Positions 38,930 to 47,257 of a stretch of DNA of 64,000 nucleotides are shown piece by piece (position 1 is the first letter of the stretch; every line of letters begins with the position of its first letter). Made by a program: the position numbers and the translations under genes. The stretch is from Roseococcus thiosulfatophilus (GTDB lineage Bacteria > Pseudomonadota > Alphaproteobacteria > Acetobacterales > Acetobacteraceae). The stretch is from the NCBI RefSeq assembly GCF_017311575.1, contig NZ_JAFFQY010000004.1, positions 62,001-126,000 on the forward strand. Direction: 5' to 3'. The notes beneath the pieces were generated by a model. That model did not search any database. It saw only the letters and a program-made list of their open reading frames with translations, and was not told the origin of the DNA.

Positions 38930-39781
38930 ATGAAGCTGCTGCGCCACGGCCCCAAGGGCCAGGAAAAGCCCGGGATGCTCGACGCCCAGGGCGTCATCCG
39001 CGACCTCTCCTCCGTGCTGAACGACATCAATGGCGACACGCTGGCGCCGGGCGTGCTGGCCAAGCTCGCCGCCATCAACCCGGCCGAACTGCCGGCCGTG
39101 CCCGCCGGCACGCGGCTCGGGCCGCCCGTCACGGGCATGACCAACCTGATCTGCATCGGGCTGAACTACGCCGACCACGCGGCCGAGACGGGTGCGGAGC
39201 CGCCCAAGGAGCCGATCGTCTTCCTGAAATCGCTCGGCGCGCTGAACGGGCCCTTCGACGACATCATCATCCCGCCGCACAGCCGCAAGACCGATTGGGA
39301 ATGCGAGCTCTGCGTCATCATCGGCACCACCGCGCGCTATGTCAGCGAGGCGGATGCGATGAACCATGTGGCCGGCTACGCCGTCGGCAACGACGTGAGC
39401 GAGCGCGAATGGCAGGCCGAGCGCGGCCCCACCTGGGACAAGGGCAAGGGCTTCGAGACCTTCGGCCCGCTCGGCCCTTATCTGGTCACCAAGGACGAGG
39501 TGCCGGACCCCCAGGCGCTGCGCATGTGGACGGATGTGGACGGCAAGCGCGAGCAGGATGGCAGCACCGCCACCATGATCTTCAACGTGCGGCAGCTGGT
39601 CAGCTATGTCAGCCAGTGCATCACGCTCCATCCGGGCGACGTGATCTTCACCGGCACGCCGCCGGGCGTGGGCCTCGGCAAGAAGCCGGCGCCCTGGTTC
39701 CTCAAGGCCGGGCAGGAGCTGCGCGTGGGCATCGAGGGCCTGGGCGAGCAGCGCAGCCGCACCGTTGCCTACGGTGCCTGA
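38930..39781 (+). CDS. Fumarylacetoacetate hydrolase family protein
   Basis: This 283-residue protein has the FAH fold. The metal-binding Glu/Asp residues are in TDWECELCVIIG and the catalytic region has GYAVGNDVSEREWQ. Family members cleave C-C bonds of beta-diketones or decarboxylate oxo-acids such as oxaloacetate or 2-hydroxyhepta-2,4-dienedioate. The exact substrate is unknown. A good GGA-type ribosome binding site precedes ATG 38930. Confidence 0.92.
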   Translation: MKLLRHGPKGQEKPGMLDAQGVIRDLSSVLNDINGDTLAPGVLAKLAAINPAELPAVPAGTRLGPPVTGMTNLICIGLNYADHAAETGAEPPKEPIVFLKSLGALNGPFDDIIIPPHSRKTDWECELCVIIGTTARYVSEADAMNHVAGYAVGNDVSEREWQAERGPTWDKGKGFETFGPLGPYLVTKDEVPDPQALRMWTDVDGKREQDGSTATMIFNVRQLVSYVSQCITLHPGDVIFTGTPPGVGLGKKPAPWFLKAGQELRVGIEGLGEQRSRTVAYGA

Positions 39782-40094
39782 GACGCCGACCGTCATCCTG
39801 CAGATGGACTTCGCCTCGCCCCCACCCTGGGGCGAGGCGCGGCGCGAGGCCCTGCGGGCGCTGGCCCATTCCATCGCGGCCGAGACACCCGGCCTCGCCT
39901 GGAAGATCTGGACCGAGGATGAGCCAGCCGGCCGCGCCGGCGGCCTCTACGCCTTCACCACCCGCGCGGCCGCGCTGGAATACCAGGCCATGCACACGGC
40001 GCGCGTGACGGCACGCGGCGCCACCGACATCCAGGCGCGCATCTGGGACATCAACATGGAACTTTCCGCAGTTACCAGGGGCATCCGCGCATGA
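39774..40094 (+). CDS. YdhR-like putative monooxygenase
   Basis: This 106-residue protein of the YdhR/ABM-like ferredoxin-fold group starts with VILQMDFASPPPWGE and ends with IQARIWDINMELS. These small dimeric proteins resemble antibiotic-biosynthesis monooxygenases, but few have a proven reaction. The likely start is GTG 39774, overlapping the FAH stop; ATG 39804 would remove the first beta strand. It overlaps the SDR gene by four bases. Confidence 0.75.
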   Translation: MPETPTVILQMDFASPPPWGEARREALRALAHSIAAETPGLAWKIWTEDEPAGRAGGLYAFTTRAAALEYQAMHTARVTARGATDIQARIWDINMELSAVTRGIRA

Positions 40095-40834
40095 GGCGCG
40101 TGCTGGTCACGGGCGCTTCCTCCGGCATCGGCGCCGCCGTGGCGCGCGCGCTGGCGGCCCCCGGCACCGCGCTGCTGCTGCACGCCCGCCATAACAGGGA
40201 GGGGCTGGAGGCGGTGGCCGCCCAGGTGCGCGCCCAGGGGGGCGAGGCGCATCTGCTGCTGGCGGACCTGGCCGAGCCCGACGCCCCCGCGCGGCTGGTC
40301 GAGGATACGGCGCGCCTGCTGGGCGGGCTGGATGTGGTGGTCTCCAATGCCGGCTTCGCGGACCGCACGCCCGTGGGCAAGCTGACCGATGAGGGCTTCG
40401 CCCGCAGCCTGGACGCCGTGCTCTGGGCCTTCCTGCGCCTGGCCCGCGCCGCGCAGCCGCATCTGGCGGCGGGGGAGGCGCCACGGCTCATCGCCATCTC
40501 CTCCTTCGTCGCGCACATGTTCCGCAATGACGCGGCCACCTTCCCCGCGACCGCGGCGGCCAAGGGGGGCGTGGAGGCGCTGGTCCGCGCGCTGGCCATC
40601 GAATGGGCGCCGCGTGTCACGGTGAACGCCATCGCCCCCGGCTACACCCGCAAGGACCCCGGCGCCCATGCGGCCATGACGCCCGAGCAGTGGCAGGCCA
40701 CCATCGCGCGCATCCCCATGGCCCGCCTCGGCACGCCGGAGGACGTGGCCCATGCCGTGGCCTGGCTGGCGAGCCCGGGCGCGGGCTATGTCACGGGGCA
40801 ACTCGTGCATGTGAATGGTGGGATCGCGCTGTAG
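40091..40834 (+). CDS. SDR family oxidoreductase lacking the catalytic Tyr
   Basis: This 247-residue short-chain dehydrogenase/reductase has the cofactor motif VTGASSGIG, the NAG motif in VVSNAG and the Ser in AISSF, and ends with the usual VNAIAPGYTRKD and GQLVHVNGG. In the YxxxK motif the Lys is present (TAAAK) but the Tyr position is Thr, with a Phe three residues earlier. Catalysis by the standard mechanism is therefore doubtful. Last gene of the plus-strand deacylase-FAH-YdhR-SDR group. Confidence 0.88.
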   Translation: MRRVLVTGASSGIGAAVARALAAPGTALLLHARHNREGLEAVAAQVRAQGGEAHLLLADLAEPDAPARLVEDTARLLGGLDVVVSNAGFADRTPVGKLTDEGFARSLDAVLWAFLRLARAAQPHLAAGEAPRLIAISSFVAHMFRNDAATFPATAAAKGGVEALVRALAIEWAPRVTVNAIAPGYTRKDPGAHAAMTPEQWQATIARIPMARLGTPEDVAHAVAWLASPGAGYVTGQLVHVNGGIAL

Positions 40835-41063
40835 GTCACGCGGCCCGCTCCGTCCCTTCTGGGGCGCGGGGCCTTGAGCCATCCCGCGCCAAGACCGAGC
40901 GCCGCGCTCTCCATTGCGGCAATTTAAGGCCGATCTTATGCCCCAGATCGCCAAAGCCGGGCAATAATCACCCTGTCGTTCCGCAGTTCGAAAGAATTGT
41001 CGGCAATGACAACGGTGGAGGCTATTTCCCGGCAAGCCGAAGCCATACTGGCCTATGCGCCAC
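40835..41063 (+). other. Intergenic region, possible small RNA leading to a terminator
   Basis: There is no coding sequence here. It is the AT-richer part of the interval and ends in a strong terminator at 41064-41102, 230 bases after the SDR stop, so the terminator may serve the SDR operon or an independent short transcript. A weak TTGCGG (40914-40919) / TATGCC (40937-40942) pair with a 17-base spacer could start an RNA near 40950. I do not recognise a known RNA family. Confidence 0.25.
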
Positions 41064-41102
41064 GGGCCGGCCGAATTCATTTCGGTCGGCCCGCTTCTTT
41101 TT
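41064..41102 (+). terminator. Rho-independent terminator
   Basis: GGGCCGGCCGAA (41064-41075) pairs with TTCGGTCGGCCC (41081-41092) through 11 canonical pairs and one G-T wobble, with a 5-base loop TTCAT, followed by GCTTCTTTTT. It is a classical plus-strand terminator shape. Confidence 0.85.
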
Positions 41103-41176
41103 GCGGTGCAAGCAGAGGATAGGCCATGCGGCGTTCGCTTGTGCTCACGCCGCCTCGCCTAACCTTTTCTGGAGAA

Positions 41177-41214
41177 TGATTCAGCGTTGTCGGCGATTCC
41201 GCCTCAACGCATCA
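41177..41214. repeat. Dispersed palindromic repeat, copy B
   Basis: It has the same architecture as copies at 29111, 47042 and 57698: outer TGAT/ATCA, a TCA bulge on the left, inner GGCG/CGCC around ATTC. The middle arm is GCGTTG with CAACGC, different from the other copies but still fully paired, which supports a folded element. It lies just before the stop of the minus-strand DUF4214 gene. Confidence 0.7.
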
Positions 41215-41218
41215 TGCC

Positions 41219-41776
41219 CTATCCGCCGAGTTGCCGGATTTCCAGCCGCCGCACCCGTTCCAGCATCTCGGCCCGCAGCGTCTCCAGCAGGTCATTGACG
41301 TAACCCACCGACAGCGCGGGCGAGAGGGCGGGCGCCGCCGGCAATTCGCCCGAAAGCCGGGCCTCGATGGCGGCCAGCCGCGCCTCCATCTCCCGCCGCA
41401 GCGCCGCCACCTCCTGGCGCAGGGCCATCACCTCCTCCAGCGTGGCCGGGTCATGGGCGGTGGCGGGGGCGGCGGCGTCGCGCCGGGCCAGTTCCTGGCG
41501 GAACCATTCGGTGCGCAGCCGCATCTGGGTGGCCAGCGCCTCGTGCGGCGGCACGGCGACGAGGCTGGGGTCGAGCCTGGTGCCGCGCCGGCGCCCTTCC
41601 TCGCTGGCCATCATGGTCGCCAGCGCCTCGGCCCGGTGCTCCGGCCGGTTGGTGATGAATTCCAGGTAGTGGGCGAAGCCCTGCTCGTCCGGCCAGCGGC
41701 CGAGGATGCCGAGATAGAGGTTCACCACCACATCCTCGTCGGAGCCATGCAGCAGGTCGGCGGCGCGGAGGGTCAT
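41219..41776 (-). CDS. DUF4214 domain protein with coiled coil
   Basis: This 185-residue protein has an N-terminal DUF4214 domain (DEDVVVNLYLGILGRWPDEQGFAHYL, about residues 13-38), common in proteins tied to polysaccharide or S-layer biosynthesis. A coiled coil follows (about 110-145, rich in Glu, Ala and Arg heptads). No signal peptide or membrane segment is visible. Its start overlaps the glycosyltransferase stop by four bases, so they work as a unit. Confidence 0.82.
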   Translation of the reverse strand: MTLRAADLLHGSDEDVVVNLYLGILGRWPDEQGFAHYLEFITNRPEHRAEALATMMASEEGRRRGTRLDPSLVAVPPHEALATQMRLRTEWFRQELARRDAAAPATAHDPATLEEVMALRQEVAALRREMEARLAAIEARLSGELPAAPALSPALSVGYVNDLLETLRAEMLERVRRLEIRQLGG

Positions 41777-43119
41777 GCGGGGGGCTCCGGCCAGGGCACG
41801 CCGAGCCGCGCATGCAGCGCGGCCAGCCGCGCCGCGTGGCGCTCGGGGGTGAAGAGGGCGGCGCGGGCGGGGCCCTCGGCCTCCAGCCGCCGCCGCAGGT
41901 CGTCATCGGTGTCGAGCGCGATCATCGCCTCGGTCAGCGCGCGCAGGTCCACCGGGTTCACCTTCAGCGCGGCATCGCCCACCACCTCCGGCATGCAGGA
42001 GGCGTTGGAGGTCAGCACCGCCGTGCCCGCCTGCATGGCCTCGATGGCGGGCAGGCCGAAGCCCTCATACAGGGTGGGGAAGCAGAGGCTGCGCGCGTGG
42101 CGCAGCAGCACCTCCACATCGGTGCGCGGCAGGTAGCCCAGGTGGCGGATGCGCCCGTCGCGGGAGCGGGTGCCGCCCGCCTCGGTCAGCAGGCGCAGCT
42201 CGGGTTCCGCGTTGCCGCTCTTGCCGCCCACGATGATCATGGGGCGCGTGATGCCGGACGCCATGTAGGCGTCCAGCGCGCGGGCCAGGTTCTTGCGCGG
42301 GTCCACCGCCGAGAGGCAGAGGTGGTAGCCCCGGTCCTCCAGCCCAAAGACCGAGGCCAGCCGCTCACGCGACATGCGCGGATCAAGGCCATGGGCGGGC
42401 GGGTAGACGGGCTGGTAGATGTTGCTGATCCGCTCCTCCGGGACGCCCAGCAGCGAGATCAGGTCGCGGCGGGAATGCTCGGAGACGGTGAGGATATGGT
42501 CCGCCGTCGCGGCCACGGCGCGCGCGGTCCGCACCCAGGCATCCTTGTGGTCCAGCGTGGCCCAGGGCAGGCGCAGCGGGATGGCGTCATGGATGGTGTA
42601 GATGTTGCGCGCGCCCTCCAGGCGCACGCCGTGCATGTGCGTCCAGTGCATCAGCGCCGGCGGCGGCGCGCCCTGCACCGAGACGCGCAGCAGCCGCCGC
42701 CGCACCCGCATGTTCACCACCGCGCGGCCGAAGATGTCATGCGCGTTCCACAGCGCGTCGCAGGGCGGCACATTGGCGGTGGAGAAGGTCTGGTGCAGCC
42801 CGGTCGAGGTCAGCCCGCGCTCCACCGCCCCCGCGGCGGGCACGGCGATGGCGCGCTGCGGGCCCCAGATGCCCGCCAGGCGGCGCGCCAGGCGGTAGTC
42901 CAGCTGGGTGCGGCTGTCGAAGAAGGCGATCTCGCGCGCCATGGGCGTGCCGCCCGCCCCGATGGGCCTGCCATAGAGCAGCCCCAGTCTGAGCCCGGTT
43001 TCGCCCAAAGTGGCGGCCAAACCCCGTGAATAGGTCGCGATGCCCGTGCCGCCCACGAGCGAGAGGCCGAAGCCATCCATCCAGACGCGGGGCGATCCCC
43101 GGGGCGCGTCGTTCGGCAT
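41773..43119 (-). CDS. Glycosyltransferase family 4 protein
   Basis: This 448-residue GT-B fold enzyme has the acceptor half with GGTGIATYSRG, and the donor half with CLSAVDPRKNLARAL and the EX7E-type motif in TLYEGFGLPAIEAMQAG. It resembles mannosyltransferases of O-antigen or exopolysaccharide synthesis, but donor and acceptor are unknown. It diverges from manC (84 bases apart), whose product GDP-mannose is a plausible donor. Confidence 0.9.
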   Translation of the reverse strand: MPNDAPRGSPRVWMDGFGLSLVGGTGIATYSRGLAATLGETGLRLGLLYGRPIGAGGTPMAREIAFFDSRTQLDYRLARRLAGIWGPQRAIAVPAAGAVERGLTSTGLHQTFSTANVPPCDALWNAHDIFGRAVVNMRVRRRLLRVSVQGAPPPALMHWTHMHGVRLEGARNIYTIHDAIPLRLPWATLDHKDAWVRTARAVAATADHILTVSEHSRRDLISLLGVPEERISNIYQPVYPPAHGLDPRMSRERLASVFGLEDRGYHLCLSAVDPRKNLARALDAYMASGITRPMIIVGGKSGNAEPELRLLTEAGGTRSRDGRIRHLGYLPRTDVEVLLRHARSLCFPTLYEGFGLPAIEAMQAGTAVLTSNASCMPEVVGDAALKVNPVDLRALTEAMIALDTDDDLRRRLEAEGPARAALFTPERHAARLAALHARLGVPWPEPPA

Positions 43120-43202
43120 GGGCGCAACTTGCCTCCGTCCCCCGATCGGGACAAGGTCAGCCCCGCCGCCGCCGCGCCCAGACCACAGGAAGTCACATTC
43201 GC

Positions 43203-44630
43203 ATGAGCCTGAACGACATCGTGCCCGTCCTGCTCTCCGGCGGCACGGGAACGCGCCTGTGGCCCCTCTCGCGCGAGGGTTTCCCGAAGCAGTTCTGGCC
43301 GCTGGTCTCGGCCCGCAGCATGATCCAGGAGACGGCGCTGCGCGCGGTGGGCGAGGGCTTCGCGCCGGCGGTCGTGGTGGCGAACGAGGCGCACCGCTTC
43401 CTGATCGCGGAGCAGCTGCGCGAGGTGGGCATCGCGGCCCCCCGCATCCTGCTGGAACCCGAGGGCCGCAATTCCGCCCCCGCCATCGCGGCCGCCGCGG
43501 CCCTGGTGGCCGAGGCCTCGCCGGGCGCGGTGCTCTGGATCATGGCGGCCGATGCCGCGATCGAGGACGTGCCCGCCCTGCACGCGGCCCTCGCCCAAGC
43601 CGCCCATGCGGCGCGCGAGACGGGGCGCATCGTCACCTTCGGCATGCGGCCCACCGCGCCCGAGACGAGCTTCGGCTACATCGAGATGGGCGCGCCGCTC
43701 GCCGACGCGCCGGGCGTGCACGCCGTGGCCCGCTTCACCGAGAAGCCCGACGCCGCCACCGCCGCCACCCTGCTGGCCGATGGCAAGCATGTCTGGAACA
43801 GCGGCATGTTCGTGGCCACCGCCGCGACGCTCGTGACGGAGCTGGAGCGCCACGCGCCCGAGGTCATCGCCGCCGCCCGCGCCGCCCTGGCCGCGGCCAC
43901 GCGCGACCTGGACTTCATCCGCCTGGGTGCCGAGGCTTTCCGCGCCGCGCCCTCCATCTCCATTGACTACGCGGTGATGGAGCGCACGGGCCACGCCGCC
44001 GTCATCCCGGCCGAGCTCGGCTGGTCCGATGTGGGCAGCTGGGACGCGCTTTGGACCATCGCGGAGAAGGATGGCCTGGGCAACGCGCTGCAGGGCCCCG
44101 TCACGGCCGTGGACGCCCGCAACTGCCTGGTCCGCAGCGAGGGCATCCGTACCGCCGTGCTGGGGCTGGAGGACGTGGTGGTGGTCGTCACCGAGGACGC
44201 GGTGCTGGCCATGCCGCGCCACCGCGCGCAGGACGTGAAGAAGGTGGTGGAGACGCTGCGCGCAGAGGGCGCGGCCGAGGCGGGGGCGCATCGCCGCGTC
44301 TATCGCCCCTGGGGCCACTACTCCGGCCTCATCATGGGCGACCGCTTCCAGGTGAAGGAGATCGTGGTGCGGCCGGGCGGCAAGCTGTCCCTGCAGAAGC
44401 ACCACCACCGCGCGGAGCACTGGGTGGTGGTGAAGGGTACCGCCCAGGTGCAGCGTGACGCCGAGAGCATCCTGCTGGCCGAGAACCAGTCGGTCTACCT
44501 GCCGCTCGGCTGCGTCCACCGCCTGGAGAACCCGGGCATGATCCCGCTGCACCTGATCGAGGTCCAGGTCGGCTCCTATCTCGGCGAGGACGACATCGTC
44601 CGGATCGAGGACACCTACGGGCGCAGCTGA
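43203..44630 (+). CDS. manC: Mannose-1-phosphate guanylyltransferase / mannose-6-phosphate isomerase
   Basis: This 475-residue bifunctional enzyme makes GDP-mannose. The N-terminal nucleotidyltransferase domain has SGGTGTRLWPLSR and FPKQF (about residues 12-31); the C-terminal cupin isomerase domain (from about residue 365) has RPWGHYSGL, the metal ligands in QKHHHRAEHWVVV and the late LGCVHRLENPG. The start is ATG 43203, since the active-site loop must lie close to the N-terminus; frames from further upstream are non-coding. Confidence 0.94.
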   Translation: MSLNDIVPVLLSGGTGTRLWPLSREGFPKQFWPLVSARSMIQETALRAVGEGFAPAVVVANEAHRFLIAEQLREVGIAAPRILLEPEGRNSAPAIAAAAALVAEASPGAVLWIMAADAAIEDVPALHAALAQAAHAARETGRIVTFGMRPTAPETSFGYIEMGAPLADAPGVHAVARFTEKPDAATAATLLADGKHVWNSGMFVATAATLVTELERHAPEVIAAARAALAAATRDLDFIRLGAEAFRAAPSISIDYAVMERTGHAAVIPAELGWSDVGSWDALWTIAEKDGLGNALQGPVTAVDARNCLVRSEGIRTAVLGLEDVVVVVTEDAVLAMPRHRAQDVKKVVETLRAEGAAEAGAHRRVYRPWGHYSGLIMGDRFQVKEIVVRPGGKLSLQKHHHRAEHWVVVKGTAQVQRDAESILLAENQSVYLPLGCVHRLENPGMIPLHLIEVQVGSYLGEDDIVRIEDTYGRS

Positions 44631-44633
44631 CGC

Positions 44634-46391
44634 ATGCTGCGCCTCCTCACCGACCTGACGGACCTGCTGCACTATTTCCGCATCAACCGGCTGCCGCTGG
44701 GCGTGCCGCGGGTCCAGATGGCCTTGACCGAGGCGGCGCTGGCCGCGCCCGAGCCCCTGCTGGAGCCCATGGCCTTCGACCCGGTCAGCGGCCGGTTCCG
44801 CGCGCTGCCGGCCGAGGAATTGCTGGCCCTCCTCGCCACCGCCCGCCGGGGCGCCGACATCGAGGCGCCGGACTGGGTGGCCGCCCGCGCCACCCTGGCC
44901 GAGGCGCACCAGGCGGCCCCCGAGATCGCCTTCGCCGCCGGCGACCGCGTCTTCACCCCCGGCCTGCCTTTCCTGGTGCCCGGCCAGATGCACCGCCTGC
45001 GTGAGCTGCGGCAATGGCACGGCGTGGCGCTCTGCGCCCTGTTCCACGACGCCATCCCGCTGGTGGTGCCGGAGCATTGCACGCCGGAACTCACCTCGGG
45101 CTTCGCGGACAATCTGCTCTCTGTCTGCCTGCAGACCGACCGGGTGGTGGCCACCAGCGCCTGCGCGGCGCGCGACTTCCGCGAATGGCAGCGCCGCCTG
45201 CTGCCGGAGCTGGACATCCCGGTGGTGGCCATGCCGCTCGACGCGCCGCTGCCGCCGGTGGGCGGCGGGGGCGAGGACGTGCCCTGGCCCGCGGCGCTGG
45301 CGGATGGGCGGCCCTATGTGCTCTGCGTCTCCACGCTCGAGAGCCGCAAGAACCATGTGCTGCTGCTGCACGCCTGGCTGACCCTGCTGCGCCGCCATGG
45401 CGAACACGCGCTGCCGCGCCTGGTGCTGGTGGGGCGCAAGGGCTTCGGCGCCGATGCCGCGCTGCGCCTGCTGGAGCACGCGCCCGAACTGCGCCGCAAC
45501 GCCGTCTGGCTGCGCGACGTGTCGGACGCGCAGCTCGCGCGGCTCTATGAGGGCTGCCTCTTCACCATCTTCAACAGCTTCTATGAGGGCTGGGGCCTGC
45601 CGGTGACCGAGGCGCTGTCGCACGGCAAGCTCGTCATCGCGCCCGACCATTCGAGCTTGCGCGAGGCCGGCGGCACCGCCGCCCTCTACTTCACCCCGCA
45701 GAGCGAGCCGGAACTGGCCGAACTCGCCTGGGGCCTCATCCGCGACCCTGCCCGCCGGGCGGCGCTGGAGGCGGCGCTGCCGGGTCGCGTGCGGTTCAGA
45801 AGCTGGCGCGAGGTGGTGGAGGGCCTGGTGCGGGACCTGGCGGCGCCGCTGGCCGCCCTGCCCAGCCCCTTCGCGCGCGCGGGGTCCATCGCCGGGCGGC
45901 GCATCGGCTTCGAGATCCAGCCCCCCATGCCCCCCGCCGCCATGCGCGCCGCCCATGTGGGCAACGCGCTGATCCTGGAGGGGGATGGCTGGAGCATCCC
46001 CGAGGCCTATGGCGTCTGGCTGACCAAGGGCCGCGCCCGGCTGCGCCTGCCCGCGCTGGAGCGCAGCGGGATGCGCCTCTTCCTCGAGGTCAGTGGCCCG
46101 CCCGTCGCCACGGAGACGGGGCTGCGGCTGCATCTGCCCGACGGTTCCACCGGGGAGTGGCTGACCCTGCGCCTGGCCGCGCAGGAGCGCCGGTACCTGG
46201 AGATGACCCTGCCCGCCGGCCCGGCGGGAGACATCCTGGTGGAATTCGACACCGCCGGCGCGCGGCCCATCCCGGAGGATGACCGCCTGTTCTCCCTGAT
46301 GCTGCACGGGCTGATGCTGACGGCCGACCACGACCTGCAGCGCACCTATGAATACCTGGGCGAGCGGCTGCACCTGTCGCGCCTGGGCTGA
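44634..46391 (+). CDS. Glycosyltransferase with C-terminal extension
   Basis: This 585-residue GT-B glycosyltransferase has SRKNHVLLLHAWLTLLRRHG in the donor half and FNSFYEGWGLPVTEALSHGK with the EX7E motif. The last 180 residues or so form an extra domain with alternating strands that may be a beta-sandwich or carbohydrate-binding module. Donor is probably GDP-mannose or similar, from the manC gene three bases upstream. Polysaccharide type unknown. Confidence 0.88.
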   Translation: MLRLLTDLTDLLHYFRINRLPLGVPRVQMALTEAALAAPEPLLEPMAFDPVSGRFRALPAEELLALLATARRGADIEAPDWVAARATLAEAHQAAPEIAFAAGDRVFTPGLPFLVPGQMHRLRELRQWHGVALCALFHDAIPLVVPEHCTPELTSGFADNLLSVCLQTDRVVATSACAARDFREWQRRLLPELDIPVVAMPLDAPLPPVGGGGEDVPWPAALADGRPYVLCVSTLESRKNHVLLLHAWLTLLRRHGEHALPRLVLVGRKGFGADAALRLLEHAPELRRNAVWLRDVSDAQLARLYEGCLFTIFNSFYEGWGLPVTEALSHGKLVIAPDHSSLREAGGTAALYFTPQSEPELAELAWGLIRDPARRAALEAALPGRVRFRSWREVVEGLVRDLAAPLAALPSPFARAGSIAGRRIGFEIQPPMPPAAMRAAHVGNALILEGDGWSIPEAYGVWLTKGRARLRLPALERSGMRLFLEVSGPPVATETGLRLHLPDGSTGEWLTLRLAAQERRYLEMTLPAGPAGDILVEFDTAGARPIPEDDRLFSLMLHGLMLTADHDLQRTYEYLGERLHLSRLG

Positions 46392-46433
46392 TGCCCTATC
46401 GCAGGGGCTGCGAATATCATAGTTTTCGAGAGA

Positions 46434-47024
46434 ATGAGGCTGGTCTGGGTGATTTTCGGCATCCTGGTCGGCGCCGTTCTTGTCGGCGCGCCCGGGGCGG
46501 GACAGGCGCAGCCGCAGCGCGGCCGCGCCGCGGAACCGCTATTGCCCCTGCCGCCGCCGCCCACCCCGCCCGCGCCGCCGATGCGCGCGGCACCGCCCGC
46601 CCAGCCCGTGCCCACCGCGCCGCCGCCGCCGCCCGCCACGGCCCAGCGCGGGGCGCAGACGCCCGTGGTCTGGGCCACCATCCATGCCGCGGCGCCGCCG
46701 GCCCGCGCCTATGGCATCAGCCCCGCCACGCGCGACCGGCTGATCGCCCACCAGCGGGCCGAGGCGCAATGCCGCGCCGGGCCGGGCGGCAACACCTGCC
46801 GCCGCCTGGTCGAGATCCAGCAGGGCTGCGCCGTGCTGGTGCAGGGCGCGCGCGACGACCGGCTGCTGCCCTTCACCACGCCCGACCCCAACCAGCCGGT
46901 GATGCTGGCGGTGGCCGGCGCGGGCTTCACCGTGGAGGACGCGACGCGCGACGGCATGGACCAGTGCCAGCGCCGCCAGCGGGGCGCCATCTGCCGCGTC
47001 ATCGCCTCGATCTGCGCGCGGTGA
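46434..47024 (+). CDS. Secreted Pro-rich protein, DUF4189-like C-terminus
   Basis: This 196-residue protein has a signal peptide (about 1-25), then about 50 residues rich in Pro and Ala with PPPP runs (a likely extended linker), then a folded-looking domain with four Cys (AQCRAGPGGNTC, QQGCAV, DQCQRR, RGAICRVI). The spacing recalls DUF4189-type domains, but I cannot be sure. Function unknown; it follows the glycosyltransferase by 42 bases and may be in the same transcript. Confidence 0.7.
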   Translation: MRLVWVIFGILVGAVLVGAPGAGQAQPQRGRAAEPLLPLPPPPTPPAPPMRAAPPAQPVPTAPPPPPATAQRGAQTPVVWATIHAAAPPARAYGISPATRDRLIAHQRAEAQCRAGPGGNTCRRLVEIQQGCAVLVQGARDDRLLPFTTPDPNQPVMLAVAGAGFTVEDATRDGMDQCQRRQRGAICRVIASICAR

Positions 47025-47041
47025 GGGCTTTTCTGGGGCGA

Positions 47042-47257
47042 CTGATTCACCGCTCCGGCGATATCGCCTTCGCGGATCAGGCGCTGGCGTATCTGGGCGG
47101 CTGATTCACCGCTCCGGCGACATCGCCTCCGCGGATCAGGCGCTGGCATATCTGGGCGGCTGATTCACCGCTCCGGCGATATCGCCTCCGCGGATCAGGC
47201 GCTGGCATATCTGGGCGGCTGATTCACCGCTCCGGCGATATCGCCTTCGCGGATCAG
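47042..47257. repeat. Tandem array of the dispersed palindromic repeat, copies C1-C4
   Basis: Copies start at 47042, 47101, 47160 and 47219, a 59-base period. Each has a 39-base palindrome (outer CTGAT/ATCAG; middle CCGC/GCGG; inner GGCGA/TCGCC) and a 20-base link beginning GCGCTGGC. The last copy ends inside the stop region of the minus-strand LysR gene, which supplies the TCA of the stop. Copies differ at a few bases only. It sits between convergent genes, as expected of a REP-like element. Confidence 0.85.

Noticed and set aside
36974-39874. Long minus-strand open frame opposite the DsbA-deacylase-FAH genes
   Set aside because: Opposite strand of three convincing genes and no recognisable protein features.
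42810-46373. Very long minus-strand open frame (about 1190 codons) across the manC and glycosyltransferase genes
   Set aside because: It covers three clear genes, and its Gln/His/Gly-rich sequence has no domain; shadow frame.
47042-47257. CRISPR array
   Set aside because: The 59-base units are contiguous and nearly identical throughout, with no unique spacers and no cas genes; a tandem palindrome fits better.
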